Source of the DNA: Streptomyces microflavus
GTDB lineage: Bacteria > Actinomycetota > Actinomycetes > Streptomycetales > Streptomycetaceae
Assembly: GCF_014650075.1 (NCBI RefSeq)
Contig: NZ_BMUG01000007.1
Coordinates: 434,001 to 498,000, forward strand
Direction of reading: 5' to 3'
DNA length: 64,000 nt
The notes beneath the pieces are model-generated. The model did not search any database, was not told where the DNA came from, and saw only the letters and a list, made by a program, of their open reading frames with translations. The translations under genes were made by a program, and so were the position numbers. Shown in pieces: positions 51,752 to 61,935 of the stretch (position 1 is its first letter; every line of letters starts with the position of its first letter).

Positions 51752-51937
51752 ATGACCACCGCATCCCTGCCGCCCCAGCACCACGGCCTCTTCCTGGAGC
51801 CCCGCTTCGCCGCGGGCCTGACCTCCCCGGACGACGACGAGGACCTGGACGCGCTGTACGAGGCGCAGCCCGCGCCCACCACCTCCGCACGGGAGCCGGA
51901 GCGGACGACCCGCCGCCCCCGCCGCGCCAACCGGTAG
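51752..51937 (+). CDS. Small hypothetical protein
   Basis: 61 aa, ATG 51752, AAGGA 9 nt upstream. An acidic patch (DDDEDLDALYE) and a basic C-terminus (RRPRRANR). No known domain. The frame begins upstream at 51575 but the longer N-terminus is implausible. A hairpin follows at 51974. Could be a small regulatory or ribosome-associated protein. Confidence 0.6.
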   Translation: MTTASLPPQHHGLFLEPRFAAGLTSPDDDEDLDALYEAQPAPTTSAREPERTTRRPRRANR

Positions 51938-51973
51938 CCTCACCCCATGAGCAGCCCCGAGTCCGACAGACTC

Positions 51974-51997
51974 CGCCCACCGGTGCGCCGGTGGGCG
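51974..51997 (+). terminator. Hairpin terminator after the small gene
   Basis: cgcccaccgg-tgcg-ccggtgggcg is a perfect 10-bp stem with a 4-nt loop. A 20-codon ORF (51947-52009) overlaps it but has no support. The rest of the 336-bp spacer to the MFS gene contains no gene; a 7-bp inverted repeat gcgtacg/cgtacgc sits at 52101-52128. Confidence 0.75.
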
Positions 51998-52273
51998 AAC
52001 TGCCGCTGAGTACCGCCGGCCGGCCCCCTCGGGCCACCGGCCCTGCTCACCACGGCTCCGTCGCCGCCGGATCACCGCGGGAACGGGCCGTTCCCACCCC
52101 GCGTACGCACTGAATCGCCGTCGTACGCCGGGTCCGTGCCCCGGTCGGCGCAAGAACCCGACCGGGCACTCCTCCGCGTCGCCCCGCCGGTCATCCGGCG
52201 GCCCCGCGCGGCCCGCATCCCCGCACTTCGGTTCGTCTGTCCACCGACGGTTCCGTCCAAGGGGTCTGCACCC

Positions 52274-53446
52274 ATGCCATTCGCCGTCTACGTCCTCGGG
52301 CTCGCGGTCTTCGCCCAGGGCACCTCCGAGTTCATGCTGTCCGGGCTCGTCTCGTCCATCGCCGCCGATCTCGGCGTCCCCCTCTCCGCCGCCGGCCTCC
52401 TCACCTCCGCCTTCGCCGTCGGGATGGTCATCGGCGCGCCCCTGATGGCCCTGTTCAGCCGCACCTGGCCCCGGCGCCGCGCCCTGCTGTTCTTCCTCGC
52501 GGTGTTCGTCGCCGTCCACATCGCGGGGGCGTTGACCCCGGGTTACGGAGTCCTCCTCGCCACCCGCTTCGTCGGGGCCGTCGCCAACGCGGGCTTCTGG
52601 GCGGTGGCCCTGACGGCGGCCGTCGCGATGGTCCCCGACCGGCTGAAGGGGCGGGCCACCGCCGTCGTGGTCGGCGGGGTGACGATCGCCTGCGTGGTGG
52701 GCGTACCCGCCGGAGCGGTGCTGGGGGAGCGGTGGGGGTGGCGGGCCGCGTTCTGGGCGGTCGCCGCGGTCTCCCTGCCCGCGTTCCTGGCGATCCTGCG
52801 GTCCGTCCCGGGCGGCCCCCGGCCGGAAGCCGCCCCCGCGCCCGTATCCGTACGGGACGAACTGCGCGTCCTCACCGGCCCCCGCCTCCGCCCCACCCTG
52901 CTCACCATGGCCCTGGTCCAGGGGGCCACCTTCTGCGCCTTCTCCTACCTGGAACCGCTCCTCACCCGCGCGACGGGCCTCGGCGCCGCCCGGGTGCCCG
53001 CGGCCCTCGCGCTCTTCGGGGCGGGCGCGTTCCTCGGCGTCACCGCGGCGGGCCGGTACGCGGAGCGGTGGCCCACGGCCTTCGTCACGTACGGCATGGC
53101 CGCCCTGGCGCTCGGCTGGAGCGCCCTGGCCCTGACGGCGGCCCGCCCGCTCGCCGTCCTCGCCCTGATCCCGCTGCTCGGCATGCTCGCCTTCGGTACG
53201 GGCACGGCCCTGATCACCCGGGTCCTCGCTCTGGCCCCGGGCGCCCCGACGCTCGCGGGGGCCTTCACCACGAGCGCGTTCAACCTGGGTGCTGCGGTGG
53301 GTCCGTGGGCGGGCGGTCTGGCCCTGGACGCGGGGCTCGGCCACCGGGCGCCGGTCTGGGTGAGCGCGGTGCTGATGGCGTCGGCTCTGGCCGTGGCGGG
53401 GGTCCGGCGGGCGGCCGTCGCCGTGTCCGACGTACGGGTGACGTGA
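52274..53446 (+). CDS. MFS exporter, DHA1/Cmx-CmlR chloramphenicol-efflux-like
   Basis: 390 aa from ATG 52274 behind AAGGGG; 12 predicted membrane helices. The opening VYVLGLAVFAQGTSEFMLSG and LTSAFAVGMVIGAPLMALFSR contain the DHA1 motif A region, near-identical in style to Cmx/CmrA exporters. It probably exports chloramphenicol-like or other drugs, with proton antiport; the actual substrate needs testing. Confidence 0.87.
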   Translation: MPFAVYVLGLAVFAQGTSEFMLSGLVSSIAADLGVPLSAAGLLTSAFAVGMVIGAPLMALFSRTWPRRRALLFFLAVFVAVHIAGALTPGYGVLLATRFVGAVANAGFWAVALTAAVAMVPDRLKGRATAVVVGGVTIACVVGVPAGAVLGERWGWRAAFWAVAAVSLPAFLAILRSVPGGPRPEAAPAPVSVRDELRVLTGPRLRPTLLTMALVQGATFCAFSYLEPLLTRATGLGAARVPAALALFGAGAFLGVTAAGRYAERWPTAFVTYGMAALALGWSALALTAARPLAVLALIPLLGMLAFGTGTALITRVLALAPGAPTLAGAFTTSAFNLGAAVGPWAGGLALDAGLGHRAPVWVSAVLMASALAVAGVRRAAVAVSDVRVT

Positions 53447-53487
53447 CGAATGGCGGGATTCCCCCCGTCCCCGACGCACTGGAAGGG

Positions 53488-53530
53488 CGGCCGGGAGGCC
53501 CGTCCCCAGGAGGGGCGGGCCTCCCGGCCG
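53488..53530 (+). terminator. Strong hairpin terminator after the MFS gene
   Basis: cggccgggaggcccg pairs with cgggcctcccggccg; inner CCCC/GGGG extends the stem with one bulge. The 306-bp spacer holds no other recognised element. Confidence 0.8.
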
Positions 53531-53752
53531 GGTCCGTCGTGCCCGTACCGCAAGAGACCGGCCAAAAACGCCTTCCCGCAGGTCAAACATGCCGTCACGG
53601 CTTTCTACCCGAGGAGGTGACACCACGCGCCGCGGGGGCCTGCGACCGCCGGAACCGCCGCCATGATGTGCGGGTCCTCGCACCCCACCGCAGTCTCCGA
53701 GCCCGCGTCCGTCGGGCCGCTGCGGCATGCGCGTGGACGGAAGAGAGACACA

Positions 53753-54976
53753 GTGTCCGGACAGCAGGGCGAGAGCGCGGAGCACGGCATCGGAGCGTTC
53801 ACGCTTGCGGGTTCACCGCAGGCCACCGCGGCGGGCGAGGCCACGGCCCCGCCCGCCGACGAGGAGTGGGACCTGCCGGGCGGCTTCGCCCGGGTCCACT
53901 ACGCGGACGGCCACCAGGGCATCCAGCGGCCGGTGCTCATGGCGGACGGCTTCAACCTGGGCCGGAGCGACCTCGACGCGCTCTACCTGGGGCTGGAGGA
54001 GAACTTCCCGCTCATCACCTCGCTGAAGCAGCGGGGCCACGATGTGATCCTGCTCGGCTACGACGACCGCGGCGCCTCGATCCTGGACAACGCGCAGACC
54101 GCGATCGCCGCGATCCAGCGCACCATCGCCTCCCGGCTGGGCAACGCGCCCCTGACGGTCGGCGGCTTCAGCATGGGCGGGATCGTCACCCGCTACGCGC
54201 TGGCGAAGCTGGAGCACCAGCGGATCGACCACCAGACCGCGCTGTACTTCTCCTACGACAGCCCGCACCGGGGTGCCGTGATCCCGATCGGGCTGCAGGC
54301 CTTCTCGCACTTCATCCCGGTTCCCAACAACTTCGCGAAGCAGATGAACAGTTCCGCCGCACGGCAGATGCTGTGGCGCCACTACAACAGCGAGGACGGC
54401 ACCGTCGGGGTCGACCCGGAGCGTGAGAAGTTCCTGGCGGCGCTGGACGAGGTCGGCGGCTGGCCGGCCCGGCCGCGCAGGATCGCCGTGGCCAACGGCC
54501 GGGGCGACGGGGTGGGCCTGGACGTGCCGCCCGGTCAGACCGCGCTGGCGTCCACCGGCGACCGGGTCTACCCGGGGACGACGCTCCTGACCCAGGCGGA
54601 GGGGCACGAGGTCGTCGTCGCCGAGCTGAAGCGGCTGTTCCCGAAGGCCGAGAAGACGATCACGACGAGCGGGTTCCCGGCGCTCGACGGCGCACCGGGC
54701 GGCACGCTCGGCTCGTACCGGATCCTCGCCACCATGCTGGAGAAGTTCGGCGCGACGGTGGACCTGCGCCACCCGGACGTCTGCTTCGTCCCGACGGTGA
54801 GCGCGGTCGCGATCCGCGACCTCGACCGGCCCGAGGACCTGTACGCGAACGTCGACAGCCTGTCCCCGGAGGACAGCGAGGTGGACGACTTCCTCTGCTC
54901 GTCCACGACCACCGCGCACACGGCCATCACCGAGGAACTGGGCACCTGGCTGCTGGACCGGCTGCCGCAGCACTGA
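53753..54976 (+). CDS. Alpha/beta-hydrolase (lipase/DUF676-like)
   Basis: 407 aa from GTG 53753. Nucleophile elbow VGGFSMGGIVTRYAL (GxSxG) near residue 145; upstream PVLMADGFNLGRSDLD resembles the oxyanion region and downstream YFSYDSPHRGAVIP contains an Asp typical of such lipases. No signal peptide, so acts in the cytosol or is exported by another route. Substrate unknown. Confidence 0.82.
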   Translation: MSGQQGESAEHGIGAFTLAGSPQATAAGEATAPPADEEWDLPGGFARVHYADGHQGIQRPVLMADGFNLGRSDLDALYLGLEENFPLITSLKQRGHDVILLGYDDRGASILDNAQTAIAAIQRTIASRLGNAPLTVGGFSMGGIVTRYALAKLEHQRIDHQTALYFSYDSPHRGAVIPIGLQAFSHFIPVPNNFAKQMNSSAARQMLWRHYNSEDGTVGVDPEREKFLAALDEVGGWPARPRRIAVANGRGDGVGLDVPPGQTALASTGDRVYPGTTLLTQAEGHEVVVAELKRLFPKAEKTITTSGFPALDGAPGGTLGSYRILATMLEKFGATVDLRHPDVCFVPTVSAVAIRDLDRPEDLYANVDSLSPEDSEVDDFLCSSTTTAHTAITEELGTWLLDRLPQH

Positions 54977-55002
54977 CCACCGCGGCTCCAGGGCCGGATC
55001 AC

Positions 55003-55048
55003 GGCCGAGGGCCGCCACTCCCGAGCGGGGGAGTGGCGGCCCTCAGCC
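55003..55048. terminator. Bidirectional hairpin terminator
   Basis: ggccgagggccgccactccc (55003-55022) and gggagtggcggccctcagcc (55029-55048) pair over 20 positions with one mismatch; loop of 6 nt. Between convergent hydrolase and NlpC/P60 genes. Confidence 0.85.
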
Positions 55049-55091
55049 GTGCGGCGACGGGTGTTCCCGAACCGCCGGTGACGCTTGTGAA

Positions 55092-55931
55092 TCAGAGAAC
55101 GCGGACCGCGCCGGTCGGCCGGTCGTAGTCCAGGGAGCGCTGCACCGTGCCGGTGCTGGAGTTCTGCGCGCCGACGAACTCGCCGCCGCCCACGTAGATC
55201 GCGACGTGGTACGCGCTGCCCGCGCCACCCCAGTACAGGATGTCGCCCGGCTGGAGGTTGTCCAGGGAGACCGGGGTGCCGGCGGTCGACTGGGACTGCG
55301 AGACGCGCGGGAGGTCGACGCCCACCGTGCGGTACGCGGCCTGGACCAGACCCGAGCAGTCCCACGCGTTGGGGCCGGTGCCACCGGACACGTACGCGTC
55401 GCCGACCTGGGCCTTGGCGAACGCGACGATGGCGGCGGCGGAGCCCGTGGCGGTCGACGAGGAGGACGAGGGGGCGGACGCGGAGGACGAGTTGCCCGAG
55501 GAAGAGGCGGCGGGGGCGCTGAGCGTCGTGCGCTCGGCGGTACGGGAGGCGCGCTCGGCACGCTCCGCGGCTTCCGCCTTGGCCTTGGCTTCGGCCTTCT
55601 TCTTGGCCTCGGCCTTGCGGACGGCCTCGGCCTGGGCCTTCTTGGCCTTCTTCGCAGCGCTCTCGGCTGCGGCGTCCTCGTAGGCCCGCGTCTCCAGGTC
55701 GAGGGCGACCTGCTGCGTGGCCTGTGCGGAGGCGGCGACGGCGGTGGAGAGCCCGGTGGTGATGGTGGGCATCTCGATCGTCTGGGTCACCGGTTCGGCC
55801 TGGGCCGGACCGGCGGCACCCGCGACCGCGATGGTGCTGAGGACGCCACCGGCAACTCCGGCTCGCAGCGCCGACTTCGAGGCGCGCTGGCGGGGCTTCC
55901 GGTGGCTGGGTATGTGAGCGGTGTGGGACAT
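55092..55931 (-). CDS. Secreted NlpC/P60 peptidoglycan endopeptidase
   Basis: 279 aa from ATG 55931. Signal peptide to about residue 47 (SALRAGVAGGVLSTIAVAGAAGPAQA). A long Ala/Lys/Glu coiled coil (residues ~80-130) and a Ser-rich linker lead to the NlpC/P60 domain: DCSGLVQAAYRTVGV (catalytic Cys) near 194 and YHVAIYVGGGEFVGA (His) near 241. Cuts peptide stems of cell-wall peptidoglycan. Stands directly upstream of nuoA in the opposite direction, as in S. coelicolor. Confidence 0.93.
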   Translation of the reverse strand: MSHTAHIPSHRKPRQRASKSALRAGVAGGVLSTIAVAGAAGPAQAEPVTQTIEMPTITTGLSTAVAASAQATQQVALDLETRAYEDAAAESAAKKAKKAQAEAVRKAEAKKKAEAKAKAEAAERAERASRTAERTTLSAPAASSSGNSSSASAPSSSSSTATGSAAAIVAFAKAQVGDAYVSGGTGPNAWDCSGLVQAAYRTVGVDLPRVSQSQSTAGTPVSLDNLQPGDILYWGGAGSAYHVAIYVGGGEFVGAQNSSTGTVQRSLDYDRPTGAVRVL

Positions 55932-56169
55932 GGGTACTAGCGCTATCAGGGCTGTAGGGGTCCCATCAAGAAACGTGTGTTGCGACACAGTTACGTTCGG
56001 AATCTGTGAATCCGCTTTCCGTGCGCCTTTATTGACGCCGTAACGGGCAAAACGGGCATGCGCGATCAGGGCCGTGATCTCTGCCTTTCGGTAATACGCC
56101 CGAATTGCCCGCCGCTTACCATCCGTTCACACCGATGGCCAAGCCCGGTTTTCCTGCGGAGGGGGCTGG

Positions 56170-56183
56170 GTGACGCAGGTCAC
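56170..56183. promoter_or_regulatory. Crp-like palindrome
   Basis: gtgacgcaggtcac: GTGAC and GTCAC arms around a 4-bp spacer, fitting the Streptomyces Crp consensus GTG-N6-GNCAC as I recall it. It lies 240 bp before the NlpC/P60 start and 550 bp before nuoA. The 798-bp spacer 55932-56729 holds this, an inverted repeat tcacg-tct-cgtga at 56479, and the Rex site; I see no gene in it. Confidence 0.5.
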
Positions 56184-56611
56184 AGTGTGGGTATCGGGTG
56201 ACAGGCAACCCTCGCGCACGCGACCGAGGTCCGCTCCGCTTCGGCGCCGGACCCTCCGTCGCCCCGTCGGGCAAGTCCGCGCAGGCGTGATCCGGAAGTT
56301 CGTGAATGCGCGCACATGTCCCCTTCGGCCCTCGCTGTATCTCGTCGTACCTCGCCCGGGTGGCGACGGCGACAGCCGGATCCCTTATCACCCCATCGGG
56401 GTCCATCGCCAATTTGCTTGTACTGGCTGTCCATTGATAGCGCCGCACGTCCTTGACCAGCGGTAACACCGATGAATGTCACGTCTCGTGATCACTCGGC
56501 CGCTTCGCGTACGAAGATCACCGCTCATACGACTTCATGATCCTTCGTCAGGTGGTGGAGATCACAAAGACGTTGTCGTACCCCGTGTCGCAGATCACAG
56601 GGCGACGGGCA

Positions 56612-56617
56612 TAGGAT
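56612..56617 (+). promoter_or_regulatory. -10 box of the nuo operon
   Basis: TAGGAT with a G+C-rich discriminator; the -35 is weak. Transcription would begin about 56624, leaving a ~105-nt leader and placing the Rex site at +10. Confidence 0.5.
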
Positions 56618-56632
56618 GCGGGGCAGTCGGGC

Positions 56633-56650
56633 TTGTGAACTGCCTCACAT
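56633..56650. promoter_or_regulatory. Rex operator (ROP) in the nuo leader
   Basis: ttgtgaactgcctcacat matches TTGTGAAN4TTCACAA at 12 of 14 defined positions. Rex senses NADH/NAD+ and is known to repress nuo in S. coelicolor when NADH is low. Confidence 0.75.
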
Positions 56651-56729
56651 GTGCACGATCTTGGTGAGGTGGCGAGCCGGTCGCCCGATGCGGTCCAACG
56701 GTCAAGGACGACTGGAAGGAGCGAGGAGC

Positions 56730-57089
56730 GTGAATGCCTACGCGCCCATCCTCGTGCTCGGCGCCCTCGGGGCAGGGTTTGCGATCTTTTCCGTGGTCAT
56801 GGCCACGCTTATCGGCCCCAAGCGGTACAACCGGGCAAAGCTCGAAGCGTACGAGTGCGGTATCGAACCCACGCCGACACCGGCCGGAGGCGGCCGCTTC
56901 CCCATCAAGTACTACCTGACGGCGATGCTTTTCATCGTCTTCGACATCGAGATCGTCTTCCTCTATCCCTGGGCGGTCTCCTTCGACGCCCTGGGGATCT
57001 TCGGGCTCGTGGAGATGCTGCTCTTCGTGCTCACCGTCTTCGTCGCCTATGCGTATGTCTGGCGTCGCGGCGGCCTGGAATGGGACTGA
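56730..57089 (+). CDS. nuoA: NADH-quinone oxidoreductase subunit A
   Basis: 119 aa from GTG 56730 behind GAGGAG. Three membrane helices; YNRAKLEAYECGIEPTPTP is the conserved Q-chamber loop and FIVFDIEIVFLYPWAV the second helix. Part of the membrane arm near the quinone site. First gene of the nuo operon; a longer upstream frame runs through the Rex site and is rejected. Confidence 0.95.
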   Translation: MNAYAPILVLGALGAGFAIFSVVMATLIGPKRYNRAKLEAYECGIEPTPTPAGGGRFPIKYYLTAMLFIVFDIEIVFLYPWAVSFDALGIFGLVEMLLFVLTVFVAYAYVWRRGGLEWD

Positions 57090-57106
57090 GGGGCTGAGGG
57101 GCACAC

Positions 57107-57661
57107 ATGGGACTCGAAGAGAAGCTGCCTAGCGGCTTTGTGCTGACCACGGTCGAACAGGCCGCCGGCTGGGTGCGGAAGTCCTCCGTCTTCCCGGCCA
57201 CGTTCGGCCTCGCCTGCTGCGCCATCGAAATGATGACGACCGGCGCCGGCCGCTACGACCTGGCCCGGTTCGGGATGGAGGTCTTCCGTGGATCGCCGCG
57301 CCAGGCGGATCTGATGATCGTCGCCGGACGGGTCAGCCAGAAGATGGCGCCCGTCCTGCGGCAGGTCTACGACCAGATGCCGAACCCCAAGTGGGTCATC
57401 TCCATGGGGGTTTGCGCATCATCGGGCGGAATGTTCAACAATTACGCCATTGTGCAGGGTGTTGATCACATTGTCCCGGTCGATATCTATTTGCCGGGAT
57501 GCCCACCGCGTCCCGAGATGCTGCTGGACGCCATCCTCAAGCTCCACGAGAAGATCCAGGGCGGCAAGCTCGGGGTCAACGCGGAGGAGGCCGCCCGCGA
57601 GGCGGAGGAAGCGGCCCTCAACGCGCTGCCCCTGATCGAGATGAAGGGGCTCCTGCGGTGA
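57107..57661 (+). CDS. nuoB: NADH-quinone oxidoreductase subunit B
   Basis: 184 aa. Cys37-Cys38 (LACCAIEMM), a third Cys at MGVCASSGGMFNN, and a fourth at LPGCPPRPE ligate the N2 4Fe-4S cluster, the last electron donor to quinone. The C-terminal acidic helix is slightly extended. Confidence 0.97.
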   Translation: MGLEEKLPSGFVLTTVEQAAGWVRKSSVFPATFGLACCAIEMMTTGAGRYDLARFGMEVFRGSPRQADLMIVAGRVSQKMAPVLRQVYDQMPNPKWVISMGVCASSGGMFNNYAIVQGVDHIVPVDIYLPGCPPRPEMLLDAILKLHEKIQGGKLGVNAEEAAREAEEAALNALPLIEMKGLLR

Positions 57662-58382
57662 CCGGGAACGACAACGGCGGGGAGCAGAACGGCAACGCCG
57701 TACCCGCCCCGCGCGACACCGGCGGCGAGGCCATCCGCGTCCGCAAGGGCATGTTCGGCGCCAACAACGGCGGCGACACCTCCGGTTACGGCGGCCTCAT
57801 CCGCACCATCACCCTGCCGGGAGCCGCCTCCCGGCCGTACGGCGGATGGTTCGACGAGGTGGCCGACGAGCTCGAAGGGGCCCTGGAGGAGCAGGATCTG
57901 CTTCCCGAGCACGCCATCGAGCGCACGGTCGTCGACCGCGACGAGCTCACCTTCCACATCGCCCGCGAACACCTGGTCCAGGTGGCCCGCACCCTGCGCG
58001 ACGACCCCGCCCTGCGCTTCGAGCTCTGCACGGGCGTCAGCGGGGTCCACTTCCTCGGGGACAAGGGCCGCGAGCTGCACGCCGTCTACCACCTGCGGTC
58101 CCTCACCCACGGCCGGATCATCCGGCTGGAGGTCTCCGCCCCCGACAGTGACCCGCACATCCCGTCCCTCGTCGAGGTCTATCCGACCAACGACTGGCAC
58201 GAGCGCGAGGCGTACGACTTCTTCGGCATCGTCTTCGACGGGCACCCGGCCCTGACCCGGATCATGATGCCGGACGACTGGCAGGGCTTCCCGCAGCGCA
58301 AGGACTACCCGCTCGGCGGCATCGCCGTCGAGTACAAGGGCGCCCAGATCCCGGCTCCGGACCAGCGGAGGTCGTACTCCTG

Positions 58383-58383
<1 letters not shown>
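57658..58383 (+). CDS. nuoC: NADH-quinone oxidoreductase subunit C
   Basis: 241 aa from GTG 57658, overlapping nuoB by 4 nt. A Gly/Asn-rich N-terminal extension of ~50 residues precedes the 30-kDa domain, with EVYPTNDWHEREAYDFFGIVFDGHP and RKDYPLGG. Peripheral arm near NuoD. Confidence 0.95.
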
Positions 58384-59701
<1,318 letters not shown>

Positions 59702-59705
<4 letters not shown>

Positions 59706-60556
59706 CCGCAAACCAAGAGGTCAGTCTGGGGATGCCGCAGCTCCCCGCCCCCGCCTACCCGGCCGACGTGCGCGCCCGGCTCGACGCGGACGCGAAGGAG
59801 GTGATCGCCCGCTATCCGGGCAGCCGCTCCGCGCTGCTGCCGCTGCTCCACCTCGTCCAGTCCGAGGAGGGGTACGTCTCCCGGACCGGGATGGCCTTCT
59901 GCGCCGAGACCCTCGACCTCACCACCGCCGAGGTCACGGCCGTCGCGACCTTCTACTCCATGTACCGGCGCAGGCCGAGCGGGGACTACCAGGTCGGGGT
60001 CTGCACCAACACCCTGTGCGCGGTCATGGGCGGCGACGCCATCTTCGACACGCTCAAGGAACACCTCGGCGTCGGCAACAACGAGACGACCGACGACGGC
60101 AAGGTCACCCTCGAACACATCGAGTGCAACGCGGCCTGCGACTTCGCGCCCGTCGTGATGGTGAACTGGGAGTTCTTCGACAACCAGACACCCGAGAGCG
60201 CCACGCAGCTCGTCGACGACCTGATCGCCGGACGGACCGTCGAGCCCACCCGCGGCGCCCCGATCTGCTCCTACAAGGAGACCGCCCGCATCCTGGCCGG
60301 CTTCCCCGACGAGCGCCCCGGCGCCGTCGAGGCGTCCGGTGGCGCGGGCGCCGCCTCCCTCGTCGGGCTCAAGCTCGCCAAGGGCGAGGCACTGCCGAAG
60401 GCACGCGTCGTCGCCCCGCGCGACGGCCGTCCCAAGGAGGGGCAGCCGCACGACCCTTCGCCGTCCGAGCACCTCAGCTCGCACGACGCACCGCAGCAGA
60501 CCTCGGCCTCCGACCCGGAGCACCCGGCCGGGCCCGCAGCCGAGGAGGGGGAGTGA
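59702..60556 (+). CDS. nuoE: NADH-quinone oxidoreductase subunit E
   Basis: 284 aa from GTG 59702. The thioredoxin-like 2Fe-2S fold has CTNTLC and CNAACD (the N1a cluster). The ~90-residue Pro/Ser/Glu-rich C-terminal tail beyond residue 195 is longer than in most NuoE and is likely disordered. Works with NuoF in NADH dehydrogenation. Confidence 0.95.
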
Positions 60557-61935
60557 TGACCTTGGCCGCCGAGATCGACCACAACGGGACGAGCCCCGAG
60601 AAGCTGCTCGCCCCCGTCCTCTCCGCCTTCTGGGACCAGCCCGAATCCTGGACCCTGGAGACCTACCGCCGCCACGAGGGGTACGAGGGGCTGCGCAAGG
60701 CGCTGGCCATGGACCCCGACGACCTCATCGCGTACGTCAAGGACTCCGGTCTGCGCGGACGCGGCGGCGCGGGGTTCCCCACCGGGATGAAGTGGCAGTT
60801 CATCCCGCAGGGTGACGGCAAGCCGCACTATCTTGTTGTCAACGCCGACGAGTCGGAGCCGGGGACCTGCAAGGACATCCCGCTCCTCTTCGCGAACCCG
60901 CACAGCCTCATCGAGGGCATCGTGATCGCCTGTTACGCGATCCGTTCGTCGCACGCGTTCATCTACCTGCGCGGTGAGGTCGTCCCCGTGCTGCGACGAC
61001 TGCACGAGGCGGTACGAGAGGCGTACGAGGCGGGTTATCTGGGGACGAACGTCCTGGGTTCAGGACTCGATCTGGAACTCACGGTGCACGCAGGTGCCGG
61101 CGCGTACATCTGTGGTGAGGAAACCGCGCTGCTCGACTCTCTCGAAGGACGGCGTGGACAGCCCCGGCTGCGACCCCCCTTCCCCGCGGTCGCCGGTCTG
61201 TACGCCTGCCCCACTGTGGTGAACAACGTCGAGTCCATCGCCTCGGTTCCCGCGATCCTGAACAGGGGCAAGGACTGGTTCAAGTCGATGGGCAGCGAGA
61301 AGTCCCCGGGCTTCACGCTCTACTCGCTCAGCGGCCATGTCACCAGCCCCGGCCAGTACGAGGCCCCGCTCGGCATCACGATGCGTCAGCTCCTCGACAT
61401 GGGCGGCGGCATCCGGGCCGGCCACCGCCTCAAGTTCTGGACGCCGGGCGGCTCCTCCACCCCGATGCTCACCGAGGAGCACCTCGACGTACCCCTCGAC
61501 TACGAGGGCGTCGGCGCCGCCGGGTCCATGCTCGGCACCAAGGCGCTCCAGTGCTTCGACGAGACGACCTGCGTCGTGCGGGCCGTCACCCGGTGGACCG
61601 AGTTCTACGCCCACGAGTCCTGCGGCAAGTGCACGCCCTGCCGCGAAGGGACCTACTGGCTGGTCCAGTTGCTCCGCGACATCGAGGCCGGCAAGGGCGA
61701 GATGGCCGACCTGGACAAGCTCAACGACATCGCCGACAACATCAACGGCAAGTCGTTCTGCGCGCTCGGCGACGGCGCCGCCGCCCCGATCTTCTCCTCG
61801 CTCAAGTACTTCCGCGAGGAGTACGAACAGCACATCACGGGCAAGGGCTGCCCCTTCGATCCCGCCAGATCCACGGCCTGGGCCGACGACAGAGACGCCA
61901 ACGGCAAGAACGCTCACCGGGGGGTGAACGCATGA
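60556..61935 (+). CDS. nuoF: NADH-quinone oxidoreductase subunit F
   Basis: 459 aa from ATG 60556 (GTG 60553 is an alternative), overlapping nuoE. NADH/FMN site GRGGAGFPTGMKWQ; the ESCGKCTPCREG motif plus a later Cys hold the N3 4Fe-4S cluster. Accepts hydride from NADH. Stop overlaps nuoG by ATGA. Confidence 0.97.
   Translation: MTLAAEIDHNGTSPEKLLAPVLSAFWDQPESWTLETYRRHEGYEGLRKALAMDPDDLIAYVKDSGLRGRGGAGFPTGMKWQFIPQGDGKPHYLVVNADESEPGTCKDIPLLFANPHSLIEGIVIACYAIRSSHAFIYLRGEVVPVLRRLHEAVREAYEAGYLGTNVLGSGLDLELTVHAGAGAYICGEETALLDSLEGRRGQPRLRPPFPAVAGLYACPTVVNNVESIASVPAILNRGKDWFKSMGSEKSPGFTLYSLSGHVTSPGQYEAPLGITMRQLLDMGGGIRAGHRLKFWTPGGSSTPMLTEEHLDVPLDYEGVGAAGSMLGTKALQCFDETTCVVRAVTRWTEFYAHESCGKCTPCREGTYWLVQLLRDIEAGKGEMADLDKLNDIADNINGKSFCALGDGAAAPIFSSLKYFREEYEQHITGKGCPFDPARSTAWADDRDANGKNAHRGVNA

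Noticed and set aside
51947..52009. Twenty-codon ORF after the small hypothetical gene
   Set aside because: It coincides with a perfect terminator hairpin and has no ribosome site.
50759..53785. A 1000-codon reverse frame across metallophosphatase and MFS genes
   Set aside because: Artefact of codon bias; no recognisable domain, and crosses several genes and terminators.
55932..56160. c-di-AMP (ydaO) riboswitch before the NlpC/P60 gene
   Set aside because: Some Streptomyces cell-wall hydrolases have it, but I could not find the conserved paired segments here.
56116..56469. Reverse and forward ORFs in the spacer before nuoA
   Set aside because: Neither shows codon pattern, ribosome site or domain; they overlap regulatory palindromes.
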